In this document: in pieces, positions 1 to 11,391 of the stretch
Numbering within the stretch: the first letter of the stretch is position 1
How the letters are laid out: every line of letters begins with the position of its first letter
NCBI GenBank assembly: GCA_024509875.1
Contig: JAMPIV010005826.1
Span: forward strand, 62,001 to 126,000
Length of the DNA: 64,000 bases
Source: Oreohelix idahoensis
Taxonomy: Eukaryota > Mollusca > Gastropoda > Stylommatophora > Oreohelicidae
Direction: 5' to 3'
Program-made: the position numbers and the translations under genes
Notes under the pieces: model-generated
Seen by the model: the letters and a program-made list of their open reading frames with translations, nothing else
What the model was told of the DNA's origin: nothing
Database searches by the model: none

Positions 1-2
1 TA

Positions 3-1962
3 TGTTACGCCACAGTCATTTATTGGTCGCTTTTGCGATACCAAGCCTTTGATTTGAATTCAGCGGCAGAACGCAGATGTTTGGAATATTACAAAAATTA
101 AAAAGTAACTTTTTCGTAATATTAATGTTAGGAATATAAAAATTAGCTGGCCGGATGGCCCATTCTGAGCAGTGAACTAATATGTTCTTAATTTTACAGA
201 CGGATAGATAATATTGAAGATAATGACAAAAGACAGTGTTGTTCACATCAGCGACAGACTGTATGGAATAAAAAGTGTCGCTATTTGCACAAAAAAACAC
301 GACCTTGAGACGCAGGTGTTCAAATCTACTTAGTAGGGAAGCGAAGGGACATTGGTGGGAGCTGTGTCTAAATATAACTTTTAACGACAAAATTTTGGAG
401 GGGAGAGAAAGGTTGGTTCAAAAATCAAGTACGTTTTTGAAAAAAACAAGTAGAGACGGACAGACTAACAGATAAACATCCATACTTGACTGAAGCATGA
501 CTGAAATGACTTTAGGGTAGGAAATTTGAATTTGAAATAAACCTAGGCAGTGATTGGCCACAGACAATCATTTTATCGGCGCTCAGACGCGCAAGTGGGG
601 CCATTCCTCAATAGTTGTTCGATGATAGACACAGTATTTTAAAGTGTGGTGATTTCCAAATGAAAGAAAGTGAAATAAGTTCAGGGACGCCATACTATAG
701 CCAGCAGCTCAGCTGAGTTTTGCTAGCATTTCTGTGTTCTTTATTCATAATCTGGTAAGATTGAAATTATTTCTTTGTATATTTTGAATATTGTTTAATG
801 TTCGAGTGATTTGATACTGCCATATCATAATCTAGCCTTACAAACAAGTAGGGATTTGCTCTAGACCCCCCGCCCAAGTCAGGGTCTAGGGACCAACAAT
901 ATACATAAACTCCAGCAAGGGTTAGGAAAGACAGATCAAGTGTTGAGAATAATGAAACATATTACCTATCCACTTTTAGGGAAGGAAACTAATAAATATT
1001 TTTCAGAATCTATAGTCTGGGAGGACCTATCTGATGTAAAACCACCATGGTAAATGTGCTGTTTGGTCAGAGAGATCTGACCTGTCTGTATGATGTGGTT
1101 GTTGTGTCCGTGTTGTGTCCAGACGTGGGTAGAGAATAGAATTTTGACACATAGCCAATACTTTGATTGCAGAGCTGTGAGTTTCAGTTGTCAACAAGGC
1201 GGTGTCCATTCAGTTGGTGATTTTACTCGAGTGTATCTGTGCAGTACGTTGTGACAGAGACCACTATTATTGCCCGCCAGCACGGAGAGGTGGGACCACC
1301 AGATTTCAGCACCAGAGCTACATATGCAAGTTGAGTGAGCCTCTGGTCTGCTGGAAGTTCACCAACGCCTTTTAGTTACTAATACCCCATAAAATTCCTG
1401 CAATTTACTGGACACTGTGTAGTCAATATAGACAGGTGTGATGAGGCCACCCCAACAGCACAAGCATTAACTATCCTCCCAAGTAGATGACTACTAGAAC
1501 ATTTTAATAAAACTAACTAGTCTAGTACTTATATATGTACACTCTTGCATTTATTATGTAACATTCCATGCATTTCTTTCATAAATTTTAAATCCTTTTT
1601 TTAAAAAAAGTTCTGGTCAACATAAAACTTGATCCAGAACAAATAAATGTAATATAATTCTATCAAAAATTTTACACTCTTGAGTTAGTTCAGTGTATTA
1701 TAATATTTGTTAAATATTATTAGTCTGCTTAAATATCTGTGGGTGTATCTATAACTATCACACCACATTACATATCATTACCCTAGACATTTTACATAGC
1801 TACATTCATTAAGAAAAAAAAATTGAGTGTGAGGTCGTAGTGGTAGCAAGAAAGGCCTTCTGACAATTCACAACTACATTTTATCTCAGGAGCCTTCACA
1901 GCTGGCCTCATACATTACATTTAGTAATATCACCATCATACAATACCATCAAACCCACTACA
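3..1962 (+). repeat. 5' LTR of element 1
   Basis: Matches 6942-8900 almost base for base. It begins TGTTACGCC and ends CCACTACA (TG...CA). The right copy also begins at TGTTACG, and element 2 uses the same TGTTACG start, so base 3 is probably the true LTR edge and not merely the window edge. AATAAA polyadenylation-type signals occur near 1505 and 1642. Short ORFs within it have no recognisable product and recur in the 3' copy only because the LTR is duplicated. Confidence 0.93.
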
Positions 1963-1967
1963 TACAT

Positions 1968-1985
1968 TGGGGTCTTGTCCAGGGA
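1968..1985 (+). promoter_or_regulatory. Candidate tRNA primer-binding site of element 1
   Basis: Five bases after the LTR end (ACTACA) the sequence runs TGGGGTCTTGTCCAGGGA. A TGG start just inside the 5' LTR is expected for a site paired with the CCA end of a tRNA. I could not assign the tRNA. The leader from here to about 2229 is non-coding. Confidence 0.45.
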
Positions 1986-2229
1986 TAATTAGCCCAACAG
2001 TAATATTAGGATCTCCTGGTTGGAGAAATAAAATTAGGGAAAAAAATTGTGAAATTCCCTTTAAAATTAAAAGTGTCCCTGCAGATAAAAGTTGGTGAAT
2101 CTTCACAGCCAGTGATAATTAATTAGTTAACTGGTTAGTTAGAATTAGTTAGACTATAGTCATAAGAAGTACTTAGTGTATTTACTGGTTAGAGATTTAG
2201 CTTGTATATTATTATATTGTCTGAAAAGT

Positions 2230-5200
2230 ATGGCGGAGCTAGCAAAATTCCGATCAGCTGCTGTGCTGACCGCAAAGGAGATGGGAATGGATGGTCAAAT
2301 TTTAATTCAATATGTAACGGCTGAATGTGATAAATATATTGAAAGGGAAGATAGAAAGGTAGCTGAAGAGAAGAGGTTACAAATTGAGGCTGATAGAGAA
2401 ATTAAGAGGCTGCAGATTGAGGCAGAAGAAAAACGACAGCAAAGGGAGGCAGAAGAAAAACGACAGCAAAGGGAGGCAGAAGATAGAAGGTTGCAAAGGG
2501 AGCACGAATTACGACTAAGGGAGCTGGAATTACAAGGCCCGGCTCCTGAAAATGGTGCCAGCCCTTTTGCCTCAGATGCTACGCCCAGTCTGGGAGCCTC
2601 AAACTCAGCTATGGGGTTTCATTTAGACCATTTTGTTGAAAAAGACGATGACATAGAGGGGTACCTAGGACGTTTTGAGTTATTAGCTACTACATATGGG
2701 TTAGAGAGAGAGAGGTGGAGTTTAAAGCTATCACAGGGATTGAGAGGTACTTCTTATGAAGTATTTGCCAAAATGAACAGGGAAGACCAAGACAATTATG
2801 ACATGTTAAAGCAGGCTTTGTTATTAAGGTACGAGAAGAATGGTGAATTTTATCGTAAGAAATTTAGAAATGCCAAACTGTTGTCTGGGGAGACATACCA
2901 CCAATTCTCTGCTAGACTAGAAACCTATTTGGAGAAATGGACGGCTCTGGGGAAGACCCAAGATCTTAAAGAAATGATCATGATTGAGCAATTGAGAGAG
3001 TCCATGGCTCCAGACATGAGAAAATTTCTCATGGAACAAGGTGCAGAGAAGTTGGGGGAAATTTTAAATGTTGCTGAGAGGTATCAGGCAGCTCAGGCAG
3101 AGGTAAGTGGTGCTAAAAAGAAGCACATAGACAATTTTAAAGCTCCACAGCAATTTAATAAATTTGATAATAGAGAGCAGGGAAATAAAGGTAGGACAAA
3201 CTTTGAGCGGCCAAGAAATGACTATCGCGACAGAAACTCACAGTTCAATGACCAAAAGTTCAATGAAAGAAAACCGTTGAACCAAGGAAAAAGATGGTGT
3301 AAATGGTGCAAGAAGGATAACCATAACACCGAATTTTGTAGAAGGAAACCTTCAAACATTGCTGCAATGAAGTCGGGGACGCAAAGATTAAAGGTTAATC
3401 CTAATGGACAACAGGAACCTTATCACCCCCCAGTTTGTGAGGATGTTATTTGTAATGGGGTCACCATAAGGTGCCTTTATGATACAGGTTTGGATTATGA
3501 TTCAGTTGTGAAGTCTAGCCTAGTGGACCCAAGTCAGTATACCACAGAAACAGTGGAAATACAAGGGGCGACTAAGGACATACCACTCATGACACTTCCC
3601 ATCGCAAGGATAACGGTGAAAACTCGCTATGTGGAAGGAGAAATCAGAGCAGCAGTGATAGATGAACCAATCTACCCTCTGATATTGGGGTGTAGATACG
3701 TCTTCTTGGGGAATCCCGAGAAACCTGTGATCATGGCGACAGTGCAGACCAGGTCACAGAAGAAGGAGGAAGAAGGTGAACCTATAAATGCTCATCCAGA
3801 GGAGATGAGGAAGGCGCAGGCTGAGGATAGGACACTCAAGCCCTGTTTTAAAAAATTGCCCAAATGCCACACACCTCCGAGCAAGGGGGAATATTTCATG
3901 AAGAACAAACTCTTATACAGGAAGGCCGGAACTGGAACAAATGGTCACAACCAGCTGGTTCTTCCCACTTCATATAGAGATAAAGTGATGGAACTCGGGC
4001 ATGCGATTCCCTTCAGTGGTCACATGGGGATCAGCGCCACAGGACAGCGTATAGCTTGTCATTACTTCTGGCCAGGGATAACGGAGGATATAAAAAGATA
4101 TGTCAAATCCTGCCCAGAATGTCAAAGGGTAGCTCCAAAGCACTGGACTGCTCCTGCAACTCTAGGGGAAATGCCCATAGTGGGAACACCTTTTGAGAGG
4201 GTTGCAGTGGATATTGTAGGACCTCTCACTCGGACCAAGAGGAGGAACAGTTACATCCTTACTCTGGTGGACACTTGTTCTATGTGGGGAGAGGCGGTAG
4301 CCCTGCCATCAATTGATTCAAAACATGTAGCAGAGGCACTACTTACAATATTTACCCGATTAGGATTCCCGCATCAAATCTTGACGGATAATGGTTCTCA
4401 GTTCAAGGGGAAACTAACGGAAGAAGTTTTTAAGCTATTTCAAGCCAGACACTTTCATTGTAGTCCGTACCATCCACAAGGGAACGGCCAGGTAGAGAGG
4501 TTCAACGGGACTCTCATTTCTATCCTGAGAAAGCTGGCACACGAAAAACCGGATCTGTGGGATCAATTCCTGCCCGCCGCATTGTTTGCGTACCGGGAGG
4601 TACCACATAGTTCAACCGGGATGGCTCCCGCAACTCTGCTATTTGGGAGGCCAATAAAAGGTCCATTAGAAGCTCTATTAAGGACCTGGACAGATGAGAA
4701 GGCGGAAGAGACTGTTACCTCATCGTATCAATACGTGAACGAACTGACCACTCGTTTGAAAGCTGGATGGAAACTGGCAAATGATAATTTGAAGCAAGCC
4801 AGGAAGAAACATGCAGCATATTTTAATAGGAAGGCAAAGGACAGGGAACTGGCAGTCGGAGAGAAGGTGCTGCTTCTACTACCCGGAAGCCAGAATAAAT
4901 TACAAATTGGTTGGCAAGGTCCATATACGGTTCTAGAGAAGGTGTCTAGAACAAACTATAAAATTGACAAAAAGGGGAAGGAGAAAGTTTATCATGTAAA
5001 CCTGTTAAAGAAGTATCTGGACAGACCACTCCAGGAAAGCACCCCCTTATTGACCTTGGCTATTGCAACCCAGATGCAAAAGGAACCACTCACCTCACAT
5101 GAATACCCATTACATCCTTGTGAAACCGCAGCACAGGTAAAAGTCAGTAAGCACCTGACTAAAAACCAGAGGGAGAGAGTTCAACAGGTTCTGGAGGAAC

Positions 5201-6555
5201 ATACAGATGTATTAACAGATAAACCAGGCCATACAAATTTGCTACAGTATGACATGAAACTGGTAGACTCAAACCCAATCTGTATGAGAGCCTATTCTAT
5301 TCCGTTCGCGAAGGAGAAGGCATTGAAGGAAGAAATAGAGTATTTGTTGAAGGAGGGGATTATTTCGCACAGTGAATCATCTTTTAGTTCTAGTGTCGTT
5401 TTGTTGAGAAAACCGTCTGGGGAACACAGACTGTGCATAGATTACAGGAAACTGAATGCTGTCACAGAAGGACAAGTGGATCCATTACCAGACACAAAAC
5501 AGTTATTTGCCAGACTGAACAAGGCAAAATACTTTTCAAAGGTGGATCTTAGTAAAGGCTATTACCAGATCCCAGTGAAGCCTGAAGTGAGACCTTATTT
5601 GGCTTTTAGCACTTCGGATGGACATTATGAATTCAATATGCTACCATTCGGACTGAAAAATGCTCCGAGTGTGTTTTCAAGGATGATGCGCAAATTGTTG
5701 GATCCCCTGAATAACCCATGTATCACGAATTTCATGGATGATATTCTCGTCGCCACAGAGACATTTGAAGAACACATTGAAGCTCTGGAGATGTTGTTTG
5801 ATAGACTTCGGGAGGCGAACTTAACTGCTAGGCCAACAAAATGTTGTATTGGATGCAAAGAGTTGGAATTCTTGGGACACACTGTATATCAGGGTAATAT
5901 GACCCCTGATCCTAAGAACTTGGAAAAACTGCAGAGAGCACCTAGGCCGCAAACAAAAAAGGACGTGCGATCATTTGTGTCGTTATGCGGATTTTATCAG
6001 AAATACATCAAGAATTTTAACGCTATTTGTGCTCCTCTGACTGATCTGACTCGCAAGGGACTTCCAGATAAAATTATTTGGACTGCACAATGTGAACTAG
6101 CGTTCCAAGAGTTAAAGGAAAAACTCACTAGCAAGCCTATTCTCAAACTGCCTGATTTGACACAGGACTTTGTCTTAAGAACCGATGCAAGTAATGTAGG
6201 ACTAGGAGGGGCTTTGTTGCAAAGATCATCTTCACCTGATGGGGAACTGAAACCAGTCGCTTATGCAAGCCGTAAATTGAATAAGGCGGAACAAGGATAC
6301 TCCACAAGCGAAAAAGAATGTTTAGCGTTAATCTGGGCAATAAAGAAGTTTCAAATCTATCTGTATGGTAGGACTTTTGTGGTGGAGACGGACCATCAGC
6401 CTCTCGTATTCTTATCTCAGGCTAAGCATGAAAACGCAAGATTGCTGAGGTGGTCTTTATTGCTTCAACCTTATCAGTTCAGTATCCAATATATCCCAGG
6501 CAAATTGAATGTCGGTGCAGATTTCCTCAGTCGGCACCCCTGTGATCAAAATTAG
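2230..6555 (+). CDS. Gag-Pol polyprotein, Gmr1-like (gag-PR-INT-RT-RNase H)
   Basis: Single uninterrupted ORF of 1441 residues from the Met at 2230; an in-frame ATG at 2176 would add 18 hydrophobic residues and is less gag-like. Residues about 36-97 are a charged Arg/Glu/Gln coiled coil, followed by a retrotransposon gag domain. A zinc knuckle CX2CX4HX4C is at 357-370. The protease DTG is at 418. Integrase has its HHCC zinc domain from about 591, then D661, D720 and E756 (D-35-E), and a GPY/F-like tail. RT follows with FMDD at 1168-1171, and RNase H has TDAS at 1318 and ends with an ADFLSRHP motif. No frameshift separates gag from pol. It would make the virus-like particle proteins and the enzymes for reverse transcription and integration. 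Confidence 0.95.
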   Translation: MAELAKFRSAAVLTAKEMGMDGQILIQYVTAECDKYIEREDRKVAEEKRLQIEADREIKRLQIEAEEKRQQREAEEKRQQREAEDRRLQREHELRLRELELQGPAPENGASPFASDATPSLGASNSAMGFHLDHFVEKDDDIEGYLGRFELLATTYGLERERWSLKLSQGLRGTSYEVFAKMNREDQDNYDMLKQALLLRYEKNGEFYRKKFRNAKLLSGETYHQFSARLETYLEKWTALGKTQDLKEMIMIEQLRESMAPDMRKFLMEQGAEKLGEILNVAERYQAAQAEVSGAKKKHIDNFKAPQQFNKFDNREQGNKGRTNFERPRNDYRDRNSQFNDQKFNERKPLNQGKRWCKWCKKDNHNTEFCRRKPSNIAAMKSGTQRLKVNPNGQQEPYHPPVCEDVICNGVTIRCLYDTGLDYDSVVKSSLVDPSQYTTETVEIQGATKDIPLMTLPIARITVKTRYVEGEIRAAVIDEPIYPLILGCRYVFLGNPEKPVIMATVQTRSQKKEEEGEPINAHPEEMRKAQAEDRTLKPCFKKLPKCHTPPSKGEYFMKNKLLYRKAGTGTNGHNQLVLPTSYRDKVMELGHAIPFSGHMGISATGQRIACHYFWPGITEDIKRYVKSCPECQRVAPKHWTAPATLGEMPIVGTPFERVAVDIVGPLTRTKRRNSYILTLVDTCSMWGEAVALPSIDSKHVAEALLTIFTRLGFPHQILTDNGSQFKGKLTEEVFKLFQARHFHCSPYHPQGNGQVERFNGTLISILRKLAHEKPDLWDQFLPAALFAYREVPHSSTGMAPATLLFGRPIKGPLEALLRTWTDEKAEETVTSSYQYVNELTTRLKAGWKLANDNLKQARKKHAAYFNRKAKDRELAVGEKVLLLLPGSQNKLQIGWQGPYTVLEKVSRTNYKIDKKGKEKVYHVNLLKKYLDRPLQESTPLLTLAIATQMQKEPLTSHEYPLHPCETAAQVKVSKHLTKNQRERVQQVLEEHTDVLTDKPGHTNLLQYDMKLVDSNPICMRAYSIPFAKEKALKEEIEYLLKEGIISHSESSFSSSVVLLRKPSGEHRLCIDYRKLNAVTEGQVDPLPDTKQLFARLNKAKYFSKVDLSKGYYQIPVKPEVRPYLAFSTSDGHYEFNMLPFGLKNAPSVFSRMMRKLLDPLNNPCITNFMDDILVATETFEEHIEALEMLFDRLREANLTARPTKCCIGCKELEFLGHTVYQGNMTPDPKNLEKLQRAPRPQTKKDVRSFVSLCGFYQKYIKNFNAICAPLTDLTRKGLPDKIIWTAQCELAFQELKEKLTSKPILKLPDLTQDFVLRTDASNVGLGGALLQRSSSPDGELKPVAYASRKLNKAEQGYSTSEKECLALIWAIKKFQIYLYGRTFVVETDHQPLVFLSQAKHENARLLRWSLLLQPYQFSIQYIPGKLNVGADFLSRHPCDQN

Positions 6556-6941
6556 AGTAGTGGCAGACGTGAGGAGTAATTTTACCTATGTGTATCGCTG
6601 GTTTTGGAACTTGCCATAGGCATGTTTTCAAGTGGGGAGATGTGTAGTGAAATTGACAGAGATACAACGGTAAAATACCTCCAAAGATAACATGTAAGGA
6701 TAAAAACATAATGCGTAGGCTGCTGATAGTACATGATCGCCCAGACCGCGGGTCATCACCCTCCATAAAAATTGACTTGCTAGACAGGAGGGGAACGGCG
6801 GATAAAAAGAAAAAAATATGACTGGAAAGATTGCGTGAGACTAGAAAGGCTAAGGAGACGCAATTGGGGGGGGAAACGGAGAAAAGTCACGTTTCCCAAG
6901 TTGACATAAAGTAAGGAACTCGACAGAAGGGACCTTGGATA
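6556..6941 (+). other. 3' untranslated region of element 1
   Basis: Non-coding stretch between the pol stop and the 3' LTR. It has purine-rich runs, including eight G near 6866 and GACAGAAGGGA near 6922, but the bases right next to the LTR (CCTTGGATA) do not form a clean polypurine tract. No envelope-like gene is present. Confidence 0.7.
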
Positions 6942-8900
6942 TGTTACGCCACAGTCATTTATTGGTCGCTTTTGCGATACCAAGCCTTTGATTTGAATTC
7001 AGCGGCAGAACGCAGATGTTTGGAATATTACAAAAATTAAAAAGTAACTTTTTCGTAATATTAATGTTAGGAATATAAAAATTAGCTGGCCGGATGGCCC
7101 ATTCTGAGCAGTGAACTAATATGTTCTTAATTTTACAGACGGATAGATAATATTGAAGATAATGACAAAAGACAGTGTTGTTCACATCAGCGACAGACTG
7201 TATGGAATAAAAAGTGTCGCTATTTGCACAAAAAAACACGACCTTGAGACGCAGGTGTTCAAATCTACTTAGTAGGGAAGCGAAGGGACATTGGTGGGAG
7301 CTGTGTCTAAATATAACTTTTAACGACAAAATTTTGGAGGGGAGAGAAAGGTTGGTTCAAAAATCAAGTACGTTTTTGAAAAAAACAAGTAGAGACGGAC
7401 AGACTAACAGATAAACATCCATACTTGACTGAAGCATGACTGAAATGACTTTAGGGTAGGAAATTTGAATTTGAAATAAACCTAGGCAGTGATTGGCCAC
7501 AGACAATCATTTTATCGGCGCTCAGACGCGCAAGTGGGGCCATTCCTCAATAGTTGTTCGATGATAGACACAGTATTTTAAAGTGTGGTGATTTCCAAAT
7601 GAAAGAAAGTGAAATAAGTTCAGGGACGCCATACTATAGCCAGCAGCTCAGCTGAGTTTTGCTAGCATTTCTGTGTTCTTTATTCATAATCTGGTAAGAT
7701 TGAAATTATTTCTTTGTATATTTTGAATATTGTTTAATGTTCGAGTGATTTGATACTGCCATATCATAATCTAGCCTTACAAACAAGTAGGGATTTGCTC
7801 TAGACCCCCCGCCCAAGTCAGGGTCTAGGGACCAACAATATACATAAACTCCAGCAAGGGTTAGGAAAGACAGATCAAGTGTTGAGAATAATGAAACATA
7901 TTACCTATCCACTTTTAGGGAAGGAAACTAATAAATATTTTTCAGAATCTATAGTCTGGGAGGACCTATCTGATGTAAAACCACCATGGTAAATGTGCTG
8001 TTTGGTCAGAGAGATCTGACCTGTCTGTATGATGTGGTTGTTGTGTCCGTGTTGTGTCCAGACGTGGGTAGAGAATAGAATTTTGACACATAGCCAATAC
8101 TTTGATTGCAGAGCTGTGAGTTTCAGTTGTCAACAAGGCGGTGTCCATTCAGTTGGTGATTTTACTCGAGTGTATCTGTGCAGTACGTTGTGACAGAGAC
8201 CACTATTATTGCCCGCCAGCACGGAGAGGTGGGACCACCAGATTTCAGCACCAGAGCTACATATGCAAGTTGAGTGAGCCTCTGGTCTGCTGGAAGTTCA
8301 CCAACGCCTTTTAGTTACTAATACCCCATAAAATTCCTGTAATTTACTGGACACTGTGTAGTCAATATAGACAGGTGTGATGAGGCCACCCCAACAGCAC
8401 AAGCATTAACTATCCTCCCAAGTAGATGACTACTAGAACATTTTAATAAAACTAACTAGTCTAGTACTTATATATGTACACTCTTGCATTTATTATGTAA
8501 CATTCCATGCATTTCTTTCATAAATTTTAAATCCTTTTTTTAAAAAAAGTTCTGGTCAACATAAAACTTGATCCAGAACAAATAAATGTAATATAATTCT
8601 ATCAAAAATTTTACACTCTTGAGTTAGTTCAGTGTATTATAATATTTGTTAAATATTATTAGTCTGCTTAAATATCTGTGGGTGTATCTATAACTATCAC
8701 ACCACATTACATATCATTACCCTAGACATTTTACATAGCTACATTCATTAAGAAAAAAAAATTGAGTGTGAGGTCGTAGTGGTAGCAAGAAAGGCCTTCT
8801 GACAATTCACAACTACATTTTATCTCAGGAGCCTTCACAGCTGGCCTCATACATTACATTTAGTATATCACCATCATACAATACCATCAAACCCACTACA
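6942..8900 (+). repeat. 3' LTR of element 1
   Basis: Second copy of the LTR at 3-1962, offset 6939 and one base shorter. It ends CCACTACA directly against transposase coding sequence at 8901, which fixes the right edge. Confidence 0.93.
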
Positions 8901-10318
8901 GATTTTCGACAACGGCAAAGTGAACGCATGCCGCTGACTGGTTTGTTGGTCATGAAACAAGCTAAAATATACCATGAAGAACTGAACATTGAAGGCGAGT
9001 GTGAATATTTGGTAGGGTGGCTGCAGAAATTTAAGAAGCGCCATGACATAAAATATCTAAAAATCTGTGGGGACAAAGGTTTTGCTGACCACAAAGCAGC
9101 TGAAAATTATATTGACGAATTTGCAAACATAATATGTCTTGAAAATCTTAGTCCAGAACAAGTATATAATGCCGATGAAACTTCTCTGTACTGGCGCTAC
9201 CTTCCTAGGAAAACTTTAACAACGGCTGAAGAGAGAGCACCAATAGGCATTAAGGATGCAAAGGACAGGTTGACTGTTCTTGGTTGTGCCAATGCTGCAG
9301 GCACACATCAGTTAAAGTTGACAGTCATTGGGAAAAGTAATCATCCAAGATGTCTTAAGGGTGTAACCAATTTACCCGTCCATTACTATGCCAATAACAG
9401 CATGGATGACGAGAGAAGTGTTTTCTAACCATTTTGTACCAGCAGTACGAGCTCATTGCACACAAGCTGGACTAGATGAAAACTGTAAAACTGTTCTGTT
9501 CTTGGACAACTGCTCTGCACAACCTCCTGCGGAACTTCTTGTCAAAAATAATGTTTTTGGAATGTACTTACCTCCAAATGTAACATCGTTAATACAGCCT
9601 TGTGACCAAGGGATTTTACGATCTATGAAGAGCCATTACAAACATGCTTTTTTGAATTGTATGCTGCATGCCGTGAACACTGGTGTAGAAGTAGAAACAT
9701 TTCTCAAGGAGTTCACTATTAAAGACGCAATCTATACAATTGCAAGTGCATGGAGTAGTGTTGACAAGTTAACACTAACAAAAGCTTGGCACAGACTCTG
9801 GCCGGCAACGATATTTAACGATGATGAATTGGAAGATGAGTTTGTAGGATTTTGTATCAGTAAAGAGAAGAACATGATATCAGACCTCCTAACCTTCGCC
9901 AGAAGCGTAACATCGGAAAATTGTAACAAGTTAGAGGAGGCTGACATAGAGGAAGTGCTAAACATTGATAATGATGCACCTGTTGTGCATTCTTTGAGTG
10001 ATGAGGAAATTGCCCAAATGGTTCTACAAGACAAGCATTATGACAGCAGTGATGATGATGACATTGTGGATGCCGGTGAAAACATCCCCATAGACGAAAT
10101 GGTTAATGTGTGATCGGTTAATTAAAGGTCTTCAACGATGTGCATTCATAAGTGAGCAAGAAGTTATGGCAGTTTATGGGATTAAAGAGAGACTGCTTAG
10201 ACAGAAACCATTGTTAATGAGACAGATGACAATTGACGAAGTCTACAGAAAGGCCATCTGTCATATTGCCTATTTATCAGTTGAAAATCCTATTCCTTGT
10301 CCATCAACAGATGTCTGA
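8901..10318 (+). pseudogene. pogo/Tigger-type transposase, truncated and frameshifted
   Basis: The reading frame opens abruptly at the LTR edge inside the Tc5/CENP-B-type DNA-binding domain (FRQRQSERMPLTG...GWLQKFKKRHDI) and continues into a DDE_1 domain. The catalytic acidic residues sit in YNADETSLYW (near 9174), LFLDNCSA (near 9506) and QPCDQG (near 9602), the D-D-D set of the pogo branch. The frame shifts near 9400, within the run before AWMTREVFSNHF, and again near 10110, after which the C-terminal helix continues to 10318. The N-terminal half is missing because element 1 inserted there. A domesticated gene is unlikely given two frameshifts. Confidence 0.88.
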
Positions 10319-10379
10319 CTCCAAACTGATGATGAAGATTAGTGCTTGAATGTAGGCTACATGTGCGGGTATTTAATGT

Positions 10380-10500
10380 TTATTTTTAAAATTTAAAAAA
10401 AATTTGTATCTGAAAATAAAACTGCGATTTTGGGCAATTTTTTGCGAAATCCAAAAAACGGCTGTCCCTGAGCATTTTGGATTCTGGGTTATGCACCTGT
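10380..10500 (+). repeat. Probable 3' end of the Tigger element
   Basis: About 60 bases after the transposase stop, an AT-rich segment leads to CATTTTGGATTCTGGG and then ATGCACCTGTA near 10500. This resembles Tigger/pogo ends that read ...ACCTG before the TA target dinucleotide. The matching 5' terminal repeat is outside the window, so the edge is approximate. Confidence 0.5.
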
Positions 10501-10982
10501 ACAACATAAATTTGAAGACAGCATTCTATTAAGTATCTCTTAAATGTATATTGGATTTCAATAAGGCAAAAATAAAACATCCTTTTATCTCAGCAAAAGC
10601 TGTGAACGTTTTGTTTCAATTTTCAAACTGTAATCTCTGTGAACAAGCTACTTTATGTCTAACAAGCATTAAAAGATCTGCCTATCGAGGAAGAACTTTG
10701 AACGTTTTTGCTAAAACATTCAACCAAGAATTTAACAATAATGCAAGACCAAACAAGCACAAGTGCAACACTGAAACTAACCCTGTACTGACTGTGGTTG
10801 AACATTATTTGAAATGTGAAAAGTCAGAACTGGCAGTGACTATGACAGTTTAACATGGTAGATTAAAATATGCCACTATGTTTACAACATAGAAGTCGCT
10901 AGTTATCTGGCCTTGTAGACGATGTAGTTGTTTGAAGAAATGCCTTTACTGCATTGGCACATGGCCTTTTACCATCTGATAC
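10501..10982. other. Unassigned sequence between Tigger and LINE-A
   Basis: No recognisable gene or repeat. A 100-codon ORF (10551-10853, plus) has a few Cys and Lys but no domain I know. On the minus strand I saw no continuation of the CDC20 WD40 repeats, so the next CDC20 exon is not here as far as I can read. Confidence 0.5.
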
Positions 10983-10993
10983 CCACCCCTTTC

Positions 10994-11386
10994 TTCTTTG
11001 ATCCATAACCGCGGACCGTCAAAGCAGTCTGTGGCCATCACGCCTAGTGGCATCTTGTAGGGCAGCAAAAAATTCATTCCACTTTGTTCGGTCGGCGGCC
11101 ATCCTTCATACAGCGCCCCAACTCTGGTTCATTCTTTGCATCTCGGCTTTCACAGTTCTCCGCCAGGTTGTTTTTGGCCTGCCTCTCTCTCGCTTTCCTT
11201 CGGGGGTCCATAGCATAGCTGTTCGCGTAATGGTATCAGGGTCCCTTCTGAGGACTTGGCCAACCCAACTCCAGCGCCTGCCAGCTATGATAGTGTGCAT
11301 GTCCTCCTGGTTACTCCGAATAAGCAGTTCTTGGTTGCTGATGGTATTCGGCCAATAGATTAGAATTTTCCTTAGGCAGATTGTGT
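10994..11386 (-). pseudogene. LINE-A 3' end (C-terminus of RT ORF and tail)
   Basis: The minus strand encodes [26 protein letters not shown] and GRPKTTWRRTVKAE, then a short tail ending ...GATCAAAGAA. The same tail occurs near 31940, 33500 and 36180, so it defines the family's 3' end. The piece stops at the GGAAG duplication at 11387-11391 and resumes at 15965. Confidence 0.85.
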
Positions 11387-11391
11387 GGAAG

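Larger units (their letters stand above)
3..8900 (+). mobile_element. Gmr1-like Ty3/Gypsy LTR retrotransposon (element 1), apparently intact
   Basis: Two direct repeats of about 1.96 kb flank one long gag-pol ORF. The LTRs start TGTTACG and end ACTACA. Domain order in the ORF is gag, protease, integrase, RT, RNase H. Integrase before RT is the Copia-like order, but the integrase and RT are Gypsy-like in sequence, which is the hallmark of the Gmr1-like group. The LTR copies differ at only two places I noticed (C at 1401 versus T at 8340, and a one-base indel near 1926/8864), so the insertion looks recent. It landed in a pogo/Tigger transposase gene that resumes at 8901. The left target-site duplication lies outside the window. 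Confidence 0.93.

Noticed and set aside
16..475. Short ORFs repeated at 16-475 and 6955-7414
   Set aside because: They are duplicated only because they lie in the two LTRs of element 1, and show no domain or codon-like constraint.
10551..10853. 100-codon ORF between Tigger and LINE-A
   Set aside because: No domain, no neighbours, no splice context; length is not unusual by chance.
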